Part shown: positions 42,580 through 49,975 of the stretch, in pieces
Position numbering within the stretch: position 1 is the stretch's first letter
Layout: every line of letters begins with the position of its first letter
The notes under the pieces: generated by a model
What the model was told of the DNA's origin: nothing
The model's database searches: none
Seen by the model: the letters and a program-made list of their open reading frames with translations, nothing else
Program-made: the position numbers and the translations under genes
NCBI GenBank assembly: GCA_964483245.1
Contig: CAZABP010000002.1
Span: 169,441 to 233,440 of the forward strand
DNA: 64,000 bases
Direction of reading: 5' to 3'
Source: CAZABP01 sp964483245
GTDB lineage: Bacteria > Planctomycetota > UBA1135 > UBA2386

Positions 42580-43646
42580 AACAACACAACCTCCTACTGC
42601 TGGCCGCGTCGCTGAGCATTCCGCTCGTGGCGCAGGAAGGCCGGCCACCGCAACCGAAAACGCAGCCGGAGCGACCGGCGTACGTGCAGGGTGAGCAGCA
42701 GAAGCTGGCGACCGAATGGGGTCGCCATGCGTTGCTGAGCAACGTGCTCGGCGCTGACGTCCGGATGCAGCCTTCGGCTGAGGCGCGGCGCGAAGCGGCC
42801 GAGGACAACGAACAGGCCGAGCGCCCCAAGGGCGAGGTCGCCGACCTGATCCTGAACGTCGGCGATGGCTCGGTCGATTGGGCCGTGTTGTCGGTCGGCG
42901 GATTGCTCGGGATCGGCGACAAGTCGGTCGCCGTGCCGTGGCGCAAGCTGCAGCACACGCTGAACGAGGACGGTGAGCCGACGTTCACGATCGCGATGAC
43001 GAAGGCCGAGCTCGAGGCGAGGCCGGCGTTCGATGCCGATGACGCGAAGAAGCGCGGCCTGGACACGACGGTGCGGACGCTGGACACCAGCGACCGCGAG
43101 ATCGGCAAGGGTGGCGTCCGCGATGGCGAGATCCCGCCCGGCCGGCCGGCCGACGGCACGGGCCGCGAGCCGGGCGAACGCACCGATCGTGGCGTCCGTG
43201 CCGGACAGCCGGCCGATGCTTCGATGCCGCGTGGGGGCACGCACTACGTGCTCGCCAGCGACTTCAAGGACTGCAACCTGCGCACGCCGACCGAAGAATT
43301 CGGCTCGGTCAGCAAGGCGATGGTCGATCTCGACAATCACAAGATCGACTACATCGTGATCGCGCGCGGCGGCGTCGTGGGCATCGGTGAAACCGAGTAC
43401 CTGGTCCCGCTGGCAGCGTGCAAGTTGATCCGGCACGACGACGAGCCGGCACTCCAGATCGACCGCTCCGTGGAGGAGTTGAAGACCGCGCCGAAGTACA
43501 CGGCGCCAGAGAACGGCCGTGATCCGCTGAACCGCACCGAAGCAGAGCGCGCGTGCGAGTTCTATCACGTGCAGAAGAAGGGCTCGGACAGGAGTTCGGA
43601 TCCCGGCAAGACCGGGAAGGCCGACGACCCGGAGAAGCGCAAGTAG
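42576..43646 (+). CDS. Secreted protein with two PRC-barrel domains
   Basis: A 356-residue protein with signal peptide MKQHNLLLLAASLSIPLVAQ, so exported, which is unusual because most PRC-barrels are cytoplasmic. Domain one (GEVADLILNVGDGSVDWAVL, then SVAVPWRKLQHTLNEDGEP) and domain two (VSKAMVDLDNHKIDYIVIA, EYLVPLAACKLI) are each a PRC-type beta-barrel. A disordered linker rich in Gly, Arg and Asp (about residues 170-220) joins them, and the tail is charged. It is coupled to CsbD. PRC-barrels bind proteins, nucleic acids or membranes; the partner here is unknown. Confidence 0.85.
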   Translation: MKQHNLLLLAASLSIPLVAQEGRPPQPKTQPERPAYVQGEQQKLATEWGRHALLSNVLGADVRMQPSAEARREAAEDNEQAERPKGEVADLILNVGDGSVDWAVLSVGGLLGIGDKSVAVPWRKLQHTLNEDGEPTFTIAMTKAELEARPAFDADDAKKRGLDTTVRTLDTSDREIGKGGVRDGEIPPGRPADGTGREPGERTDRGVRAGQPADASMPRGGTHYVLASDFKDCNLRTPTEEFGSVSKAMVDLDNHKIDYIVIARGGVVGIGETEYLVPLAACKLIRHDDEPALQIDRSVEELKTAPKYTAPENGRDPLNRTEAERACEFYHVQKKGSDRSSDPGKTGKADDPEKRK

Positions 43647-43689
43647 AAGCGACCATCTCCTTCTGCTTCGCCCTCTGGACTCCTGTCCT

Positions 43690-43726
43690 GGACGCGAGTG
43701 CGGGCCTCAGCGCCTGCCTCGCGTCC
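43690..43726 (+). terminator. Rho-independent-type terminator after the PRC-barrel gene
   Basis: GGACGCGAG (43690-43698) pairs exactly with CTCGCGTCC (43718-43726). Inside, GCGGGC (43700-43705) pairs with GCCTGC (43712-43717) with one wobble and a six-base loop; one T is bulged. The total is about 15 base pairs. ACTTTCATGT follows, a short T-rich tail. It lies 44 bases after the stop of the PRC-barrel gene. Confidence 0.6.
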
Positions 43727-43885
43727 ACTTTCATGTACACCGCCGGTGTGCGGCGGTCTGGACGCGCGCGCCGGCGCGCGATGTGGCGCTGCGCTCGGTT
43801 CAGCGCGAGCGGGGTGGGGCGGCTCCTTCTTCCCGCAAAGGCGGCGCGCGCCGGCTCGGCCAGGCGCGCGCGCGAGCTGATCGGG

Positions 43886-44056
43886 TCACGGCATGCGCCC
43901 GCGGAACGCGCGCGACAGCCCCATGATGATCAGCAGCACGAGGAACACGAAGAACAGGATCTGCGCGATCCCGGACGCCGCTCCTGCGATGCCGCCGAAG
44001 CCGAGCACGGCAGCGATGATGGCGAGCACTACGAAGAACAGAACCCAGCTCAACAT
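43886..44056 (-). CDS. DUF1328 (YtjA-type) small membrane protein
   Basis: A 56-residue protein, too short to look convincing alone but with a perfect AAGGAG ribosome site seven bases before the ATG. MLSWVLFFVVLAIIAAVLGF, GGIAGAASGIAQILFFVFLV and LLIIMGLSRAFRGR reproduce the full DUF1328 domain: two membrane helices with GGIAG between them. Members are often upregulated under envelope or osmotic stress. It is transcribed away from the DUF3185 gene and shares a 198-base control region with it. Confidence 0.93.
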   Translation of the reverse strand: MLSWVLFFVVLAIIAAVLGFGGIAGAASGIAQILFFVFLVLLIIMGLSRAFRGRMP

Positions 44057-44154
44057 TTTGGTCTCCTTGGTGAGTGATGCGGAATGCGCGACGGCGCTGC
44101 CGTCGCGGTGTGCGACGACGCAAAGGGCGTTCCTCGGTCTGCTGCCGTTGCTGC

Positions 44155-44177
44155 AGTTGCGATGCAACTCGTGCACG
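44155..44177. promoter_or_regulatory. Inverted repeats in the divergent control region of DUF1328 and DUF3185 genes
   Basis: AGTTGC, GAT, GCAACT (44155-44169) is followed at once by the palindrome CGTGCACG (44170-44177). Both lie roughly midway between the two divergent starts and could bind one regulator controlling both genes. The only support is the symmetry. Confidence 0.35.
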
Positions 44178-44254
44178 CGGAACCGGGGTCAGGCGCACCC
44201 GCAATGTGGATTGCGCGCGATGAGATGCGGCATGGAGGTTGCACACATCCGGGC

Positions 44255-44467
44255 ATGACCAGAGCTGTTGGATTCGGCCTGATCGCGGTCGGCATCGTGC
44301 TGCTCGTGATGGGCATCAACTCGGCGGACTCCGTTTCGTCCGAAGTCAAAGAGTTCTTCGAGGGGACGCCTACCGATCAGTCGATCTGGCTGTTGATAGG
44401 CGGAGTGCTCGCTCTGGTCGTCGGCCTCGGCGCGTTGTTCGCCGCGGGCCGCCGGCGCGCAGCGTGA
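44255..44467 (+). CDS. DUF3185 small membrane protein
   Basis: A 70-residue protein with two membrane helices, VGFGLIAVGIVLLVMGINSA and SIWLLIGGVLALVVGLGALF, joined by DSVSSEVKEFFEGTPTDQ, which is the hallmark of DUF3185. The start at 44255 gives the family-length protein; an in-frame ATG upstream would add residues that do not fit. A GGAGGT sequence at 44234-44239 is too far away to be a clear ribosome site. It is part of the small-stress-protein island. Confidence 0.9.
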   Translation: MTRAVGFGLIAVGIVLLVMGINSADSVSSEVKEFFEGTPTDQSIWLLIGGVLALVVGLGALFAAGRRRAA

Positions 44468-44514
44468 CGCACCGGGATTTCCTTCCGTCCATGAAACGAA
44501 TCACGAGGTGAACC

Positions 44515-44940
44515 GTGCGTAATCTTCTTCCTGTCCTGTTCTTCGCTGGCGGCATCGTCGCATTGTCCGGTTGTGCATCGGTCGACAACGAGCGCAGCGC
44601 CCTGCGCGGTGCGCTGACCGACGCGAGACAACTCGCTACCGAGATCGACACCTGGCACCGCCGCAGCGAGCCTGCCGTCAACGAATCGGCCGTCCAGACC
44701 ATCGAGAGCTTCCAGGAACGGGCCGAGTCCCTGCTCGACAACGTGTCCGGTGTCTCCGATGAGGCGGCGACCGGCGTCGACCTGGCCGGCGTGAAGCAGG
44801 CCCTGGCTGCGATCGCCGAGTTCGACACCTCGCGGATCGAATCGGCATCGCAGACCGGCCGGGCGTCCGTCATGCATCAGTTCGGCGCGCTCGCGCAGAA
44901 CCTTCGCAGCGCGGTCGCCCTCGTGCACGTCAGCGGCTGA
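44515..44940 (+). CDS. Small helical lipoprotein, function unknown
   Basis: A 141-residue lipoprotein: GTG start, ribosome site GAGGTG, signal ending IVALSGC (Cys20). The mature part is entirely helical with charged heptads (ERSALRGALTDARQLATEID; TIESFQERAESLLDNVSG), consistent with a three- or four-helix bundle. It comes 47 bases after the DUF3185 gene on the same strand and may share its promoter. It ends nine bases before the convergent histidine kinase gene. No known family was recognised. Confidence 0.72.
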   Translation: MRNLLPVLFFAGGIVALSGCASVDNERSALRGALTDARQLATEIDTWHRRSEPAVNESAVQTIESFQERAESLLDNVSGVSDEAATGVDLAGVKQALAAIAEFDTSRIESASQTGRASVMHQFGALAQNLRSAVALVHVSG

Positions 44941-44949
44941 GCGACTCGG

Positions 44950-47900
44950 TCAGCTGCGAGTGCTGGCGCTCGGATCCTGCAGGATCTCGAGCAGCCGGCC
45001 GGGGTCGACCGGCTTCACCAGATGCTGGTCGATCCCGGCTGCGCGCGAGCGCTCCCGGTCCGACGGCTGGCCCCAGCCGGTGAGCGCAATCAACACCAGG
45101 TCGCGCCCTGCAGTGCGCGCGCGGATCCGCCGGGCTGCTTCGTAGCCGTCGAGCTTCGGCAGCCCGAGATCCAGCAGCACGACATCCGGCTCCAAGTCGC
45201 ACGCGGCCTCGACTGCTCTTTCGCCGTCGTGCGCAAGATGCACTTCGTTGCCTGCCAGCTCGAGCAGCAGCCCGAGGCTGCGCGCGGCGTCCTCGTTGTC
45301 GTCGACGACCAGGATCCGCCTGCCGGATCCCATGTCCGCGATGGACCGCGCGGCGGCAGCGGGCCCAGCCAGGTCCGGCTCGCCGGAACCGGGCGCGCGG
45401 CGCAGCAACGGGAGCCGCGCCACGAAGGTGCTGCCGCGCCCGACACCGTTGCTGTGCGCGGTGACGCTGCCGCCGTGCTGGGTCACGAGCTGGCGCACGA
45501 GCGTCAGACCGATGCCGAGCCCGGAGCGCACCTGCTCTGCTGGTGCCTCGACCTGCGCGAACATCTCGAACACGGTCGCCAGCGCGTCGGCAGGAATCCC
45601 GATCCCATCGTCCGCGATGGTGACCTCGACTTCGGCATCGGTCACCGCGACCTCGACCCGGATGCGCCCGCCCGCCGTCGTGAACTTGCACGCATTGCTG
45701 ATCAGATTGCCGAACACCTGCAGCATCCGCGCCGGATCGCCGTCGATCCGGACCGGGTCCTGCGGCAGCAGGATCTCGAACCTGCGGTCCGGGCACTCGC
45801 CCCGGTAGTTCTCGACCGCCTGGTGCAGGATCGGCACCAGGTCGAGGGGCCGGCGCCTGAGTTGCAGCGTGCCGCGCGTGATCCGGTGCACGTCGAGCAG
45901 GTCGTCGATCAGCCGCGTCAACTGCGCCACCTGACGGCGCATGACTTCCTGCGGGTACTCCATGCGGCCCTGCTGCGCATGCGCGATGTCGAGCAGCGTC
46001 AGCGCATTGCTGAGGGCGCCGAGCGGATTGCGCAGCTCGTGGCCCAGCGTCGCCAGGAACTCGTCCTTGCGCCGGTCGGCCTGGCGCAGCGCGAGCTCGG
46101 TCTGCCGCCGCGTCTGTGCGAGCTTCAGGTGGGTCTCGACGCGCGCGACCAGCGCGCGCGTGCTGAACGGCTTGATCAGGTAGTCGTCGGCGCCGGCGTC
46201 GAGGCCCTCGACGCGCGATGCTTCGCCGGCGCGCGCCGACAGCAGGATCACCGGGATGCTGCGCGTGCGCGGGTCTGCGCGCAGCGCGCGCAGCAGGCCG
46301 AAGCCGTCGAGCCCCGGCATCATGACGTCGGTCAGCACCAGGTCGGGCGGGGCCTGCAGTGCTGCAGTGAGTGCAGTCGCTCCGTCGGCAGCGAGCTCCA
46401 CCTGGAAACGAGGACTCAGCAGGCGGCGCGTGTACTCGCGCATGTCGGCGTTGTCGTCGACCAGCAGCACCCGGCCCGCCGGTGCTGTCGCCGCGCCAGC
46501 AGGCGGCGCTGCCTCGAGCGGGGGACGAGGCAGCATGCGATCCTGCGGAGCCGGCGCATCCGGCAGCCAGCGCAGCGCCTCTTCGACGAATGGCGACGCG
46601 CCGATCGCCGTCGACGCCAACGAGCGTCCGCCGCGGATGCGATCGGGTGGCAGCTGGGCCGTGCCGCGTGGAATCGCCACCGTGAACGTCGTGCCACGGC
46701 CGACCTCGCTGGTGGCTTCGATCGTGCCACCGTGCAGCCGCACAAGTTCCCGCACGAGGGCGAGGCCGATGCCGGTTCCTTCGTGCGTCCGGCTGCGGGT
46801 CTGCTCGACGCGATGGAACCGCTCGAACAGCCGGGGCACTGCGTCCCCCGGGATTCCCTCGCCGGTGTCGGCGACGCGCAGCACGGCATGGCTCGCGGTG
46901 GTCTCGAGTGTCACGGCGATCCGGCCGGCGAACGTGAACTTGAACGCGTTCGACAGCAGGTTCAGCACGACCTTCTCCCACATGTCGCGGTCGACGTGGA
47001 TCGGCTCCGGCGTCGGCGCGCAGGCGACCTGCAGCTCGAGCCCGGCCTTCTCGCACGCCGAACGGAAGTTGCTCGCGAGCTCCGCGGTCAACGACGCGAG
47101 GTCGGTCGGCTCGAAGTTCGCCTGGACGCGGTCGGCTTCGATCCGCGAGAAGTCGAGCAGCGTGTTGACCAGCTTGAGCAGGCGCAGCGCGTTGCGGTGC
47201 GCGACCTGCAACCGCTCGCGCTGCTCGCTGGAAGCTCCCGGTTCGGCGGCCAGCGCATCTTCGAGCGGCCCGAGCATCAGCGTCAGGGGGGTGCGGAACT
47301 CGTGGCTCACGTTGGAGAAGAACGTCGTCTTGGCCCGGTCCAGTTCGGCCAGCTCTTCGGCGCGCTTGGTCTCCACCTCGATCGATCGCGCATTGATCAG
47401 CGCGTTGACGACCGCGTCCTGCAGCATCGTGAAGAACGTCCGGTACGTCGGATCCAGCTCGCGCCGCGGACTGACGCCAGCGACCAGGATGCCGAGCGGG
47501 TGTGCGAGCGCCGGCAGGGTCAGCGGCAGCAGGATCGCGCTCTGCGGAGATTCCGGGTACGGCCCACAACCGAGCGGTGGCATGCGCACCGCCAGATCCT
47601 CGAGCAGCACCGGTTGCCCACTCTGCAACGCCGATCCGAGCGGCCACGGCGCACCGTCTGCGCCGCCCAACCAGACTTCGGCCGGCGCGAGCGCGGAACC
47701 CGGATCGAGATGCGCGGCGGCCGCGAGCTGCGCGACGTCTGATCCCGGCGGGCTCAGGTACAGCAGTGCGAACGGAACATCGAGCTGGTGACGGCGGATC
47801 GTGTCGATGCTCGCGTGCGCCGCCTCGGCCAGGGTCTGGGTGTTCGCTGCCGCATCCCCGAGCTCGCGCAGGATCTGCAGTCTGCGTTCGGCGAGCGTCT

Positions 47901-48393
47901 GCGTCGTCAGCTCGGTGACCGGATGGAACAAGCCGACCACCTCGCCGGTCTCGTCACGGATCGGGCTGAACGAGAACGTGAAGAACGTCTCTTCGAGATA
48001 CCCGTACCGGTCGAGGAACATCCGCTGGTTTTCGAGGAACGCCGTGTGCCCGGCCGACGCACTGTCGAATGCCTCGCCGATCGCCGGCCAGGCCGAGAAC
48101 CAACACTCGCGGAAGTCCTGTCCGAGCGACTGCGGGTGCTTCTCGCCGCAGATCGGCCAGTAACCGTCGTTGTAGATCTGCACACGGTGCGGACCCCAGG
48201 CGATCGCGATCGGGAAGTTCGAAGCGAGCGCGAGATTGACCGTCGTGCGCAGACTCTGCGGCCACGAATCGAGCGGGCCGAGCGGAGTCTGCGACCAGTC
48301 CTTGCTCCGCACGAGGTCGCCCATGACGCCGCCGCCGACGAGCCAGCTCGAGGCACGCGCTGGTGGACGTGGTGATGTGTGCTCGCGCGTCAT
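44950..48393 (-). CDS. Hybrid sensor histidine kinase with two kinase and two receiver modules
   Basis: A 1147-residue soluble protein. N-terminal PAS domain (SKDWSQTPLGPLDSWPQSLR; IAIAWGPHRVQIYNDGYWPI) and a GAF domain (about residues 175-330). First kinase module: His364 in SHEFRTPLTLML, ATP-binding LLSNAFKFTF and GTGIGLALVRELV. Receiver one: acceptor Asp689 in VLTDVMMPGLDGFG. Second kinase module: His785 in GHELRNPLGAL, ATP motifs NLISNACKFT and GLGIGLTLVRQLV. Receiver two: Asp1075 in VLLDLGLPKLDGYE. No membrane helix, so it senses a cytoplasmic signal. The start at 48393 gives MTREHTSPRP; upstream reading frame lacks typical codons. No output response regulator is nearby, so the partner is elsewhere. 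Confidence 0.93.
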   Translation of the reverse strand: MTREHTSPRPPARASSWLVGGGVMGDLVRSKDWSQTPLGPLDSWPQSLRTTVNLALASNFPIAIAWGPHRVQIYNDGYWPICGEKHPQSLGQDFRECWFSAWPAIGEAFDSASAGHTAFLENQRMFLDRYGYLEETFFTFSFSPIRDETGEVVGLFHPVTELTTQTLAERRLQILRELGDAAANTQTLAEAAHASIDTIRRHQLDVPFALLYLSPPGSDVAQLAAAAHLDPGSALAPAEVWLGGADGAPWPLGSALQSGQPVLLEDLAVRMPPLGCGPYPESPQSAILLPLTLPALAHPLGILVAGVSPRRELDPTYRTFFTMLQDAVVNALINARSIEVETKRAEELAELDRAKTTFFSNVSHEFRTPLTLMLGPLEDALAAEPGASSEQRERLQVAHRNALRLLKLVNTLLDFSRIEADRVQANFEPTDLASLTAELASNFRSACEKAGLELQVACAPTPEPIHVDRDMWEKVVLNLLSNAFKFTFAGRIAVTLETTASHAVLRVADTGEGIPGDAVPRLFERFHRVEQTRSRTHEGTGIGLALVRELVRLHGGTIEATSEVGRGTTFTVAIPRGTAQLPPDRIRGGRSLASTAIGASPFVEEALRWLPDAPAPQDRMLPRPPLEAAPPAGAATAPAGRVLLVDDNADMREYTRRLLSPRFQVELAADGATALTAALQAPPDLVLTDVMMPGLDGFGLLRALRADPRTRSIPVILLSARAGEASRVEGLDAGADDYLIKPFSTRALVARVETHLKLAQTRRQTELALRQADRRKDEFLATLGHELRNPLGALSNALTLLDIAHAQQGRMEYPQEVMRRQVAQLTRLIDDLLDVHRITRGTLQLRRRPLDLVPILHQAVENYRGECPDRRFEILLPQDPVRIDGDPARMLQVFGNLISNACKFTTAGGRIRVEVAVTDAEVEVTIADDGIGIPADALATVFEMFAQVEAPAEQVRSGLGIGLTLVRQLVTQHGGSVTAHSNGVGRGSTFVARLPLLRRAPGSGEPDLAGPAAAARSIADMGSGRRILVVDDNEDAARSLGLLLELAGNEVHLAHDGERAVEAACDLEPDVVLLDLGLPKLDGYEAARRIRARTAGRDLVLIALTGWGQPSDRERSRAAGIDQHLVKPVDPGRLLEILQDPSASTRS

Positions 48394-48564
48394 GCTGGCG
48401 GGCCGAGATTTCCTTCCATGGGACCCCGGAGACAGGGCGCGCATGGTAGCTCGTGGCGCTGGTCGAGGGCTGGCAGGTGCGCAACGTCGTGCTGAAGGGT
48501 GATGAGTGGTTCGCGCTTCGTGGCCGGCGCTACGATGCGCGGCCCGTCTTGCGGAGGCTGATCC

Positions 48565-49863
48565 ATGCGAAGCTCGCTTCTCTTGCCCCTTGTCTTCATC
48601 GCATCGGCGCTGACCGCGCCGCGTGCCCAGGAGCCGCTGCCTGCCGATCCTGCCTGGCAGCCGCATCGGTCGATCCGCGTGCTGTACGCCGGCTGGCCCG
48701 GTGGCTCGCGCGAGACCGTGTTCGCCGGGTTCCTGCGGCAGTGGTTCGACGAGGTCGGGATCTGCGACCTCGAGAAGCTCTCGATGCAGACCGCGAAGGA
48801 CTACGACGTCGTCATCGCCGACTGGTGCAGCCAGTACGGCAACGACGGCTATCCCAAGCGCGAGAACTCGCTGTTCGGCGTCAAGAACGCGCTGGGTCCG
48901 GAGTTCACCAAGCCGATCATCGCCATGGACTACGTCAGCTCGCACATCCGGCCGCGCTACAAGCTCGACTGGCTTTGACTGTGCCTGCACAACCGCGCGC
49001 ACGGGCTGCGCGCAGACCATCTGATCTTCCACCAGCCGCTCGCCGCCGGCGTCGAACTCGATGACGAGCATCCGTACGCAGCCGCCAAGGGGGACCAGCG
49101 GACCTGGCTCGTCCACAGCGGCGAGTTCAAGCAGGGCTGCGACGTCGGCATGGTGTCCGACGGACACGGGTTCGAGGACTCGCCCGACTGCGAGCGCATC
49201 TGCGGGGGCATCAACAGCAAGGGTCCGATGGCGCTCGCGATCGGACGCCAGGCGAATCTGCTGCAGTGGGGGTTCTACGGCGCGCCGGACCGGATGACCG
49301 AGTCGGCCAGGCGCGTGTTCCTGAACGCGATCGTCTACATGCGCCGGTTCGAGGGGGATGTCCCGCTGGTGCAGAAGGCCTCGCGCGGACGGAGCTGGCT
49401 ATCGCAGTACGTCGACCTGCTGGCCGAGCAGAGCACCGCTTCGAGCAAGCAGTACTCGGAGTACCTGACGAAGCAGTTCCCGGCGGAGCTGACCAAAGAT
49501 GGCGTCGACGTCGGCAAGCTGCGCGAGTGGTATGCGGCGAACGAGGAGTACCTGCGCGGCGACGAGAAGCGCCAGCTCCGCGTCGACGCGGAGCTCGCGA
49601 CGCTGCAGTTGTCGAACCGCAAGCCGGAGTTCCTCGACTGGCTGCTGGCGCGCCTGCGCGAGGACCCGCGCGACGCGCTCGCGCTGCGCCTGGCCGGACG
49701 CTACCTGGCGCCCGGTCAGGGGACCGACGCCGCGACCGCGACCGCGTGGATCGACGCGAACCGACCGTATCTGTTCTTCACCGACACCGGCGGATACCGC
49801 TGGATGGTCGACACGAACGCGCAGCGGCGGGCGGCAGGGGACGCGAGCAGCCCCGGGAAGTAG
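48565..49863 (+). CDS. Candidate selenoprotein, glutamine-amidotransferase-like secreted protein with in-frame UGA
   Basis: One reading frame of 433 codons (including the stop) interrupted only by TGA at 48976-48978 (codon 138). Good GGAGG ribosome site; signal MRSSLLLPLVFIASALTAPR. Upstream of the TGA: RSIRVLYAGWPGGSRETVFA and DYDVVIADWCSQYGNDG, a class I amidotransferase-like Rossmann start. Around the codon: KLDWL, TGA, LCLHNRAHGLRADH. Downstream the frame stays open to 49863 with family-like conserved text (QGCDVGMVSDGHGFEDSPD, RQANLLQWGFYG). A hairpin suited to a SECIS lies 16 bases after the TGA. If read as Sec the site is U-L-C, a possible redox pair. The alternative is a recent nonsense mutation; a GTG or ATG restart downstream lacks a good ribosome site. 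Confidence 0.72.
48995..49013 (+). promoter_or_regulatory. SECIS-like hairpin after the in-frame UGA
   Basis: GCGCGCA (48995-49001), loop CGGGC (49002-49006), TGCGCGC (49007-49013): a perfect 7-bp stem with a five-base loop. The stem starts 16 bases and the loop 23 bases after the UGA, inside the window used for bacterial SECIS elements, and a G is among the first two loop bases. The element is coding sequence (RAHGLRA region). Confidence 0.5.
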
Positions 49864-49975
49864 CGCAGCACACACGCATCCGTGCGCCGCATCGCCCGCG
49901 GGTGCCGTCATGACTCACGGCGGCGGGCGGCTTCCGGCTCCGCGAATGCAACGGCTCGCTACATTCTCCGCCCCG

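Noticed and set aside
43765..43780. A 16-base palindrome CGCGCGCC and GGCGCGCG
   Set aside because: Low complexity of C and G, expected by chance in this composition; no placement relative to a promoter.
45022..47742. A 906-codon open frame on the plus strand
   Set aside because: Antisense to the histidine kinase, which has all kinase and receiver motifs.
49150..49863. Separate gene starting at 49150
   Set aside because: It is in the same frame as 48565-48978, lacks a ribosome site and signal, and the sequence between the TGA and 49150 is also coding-like, so a single gene with an in-frame UGA explains the data better.
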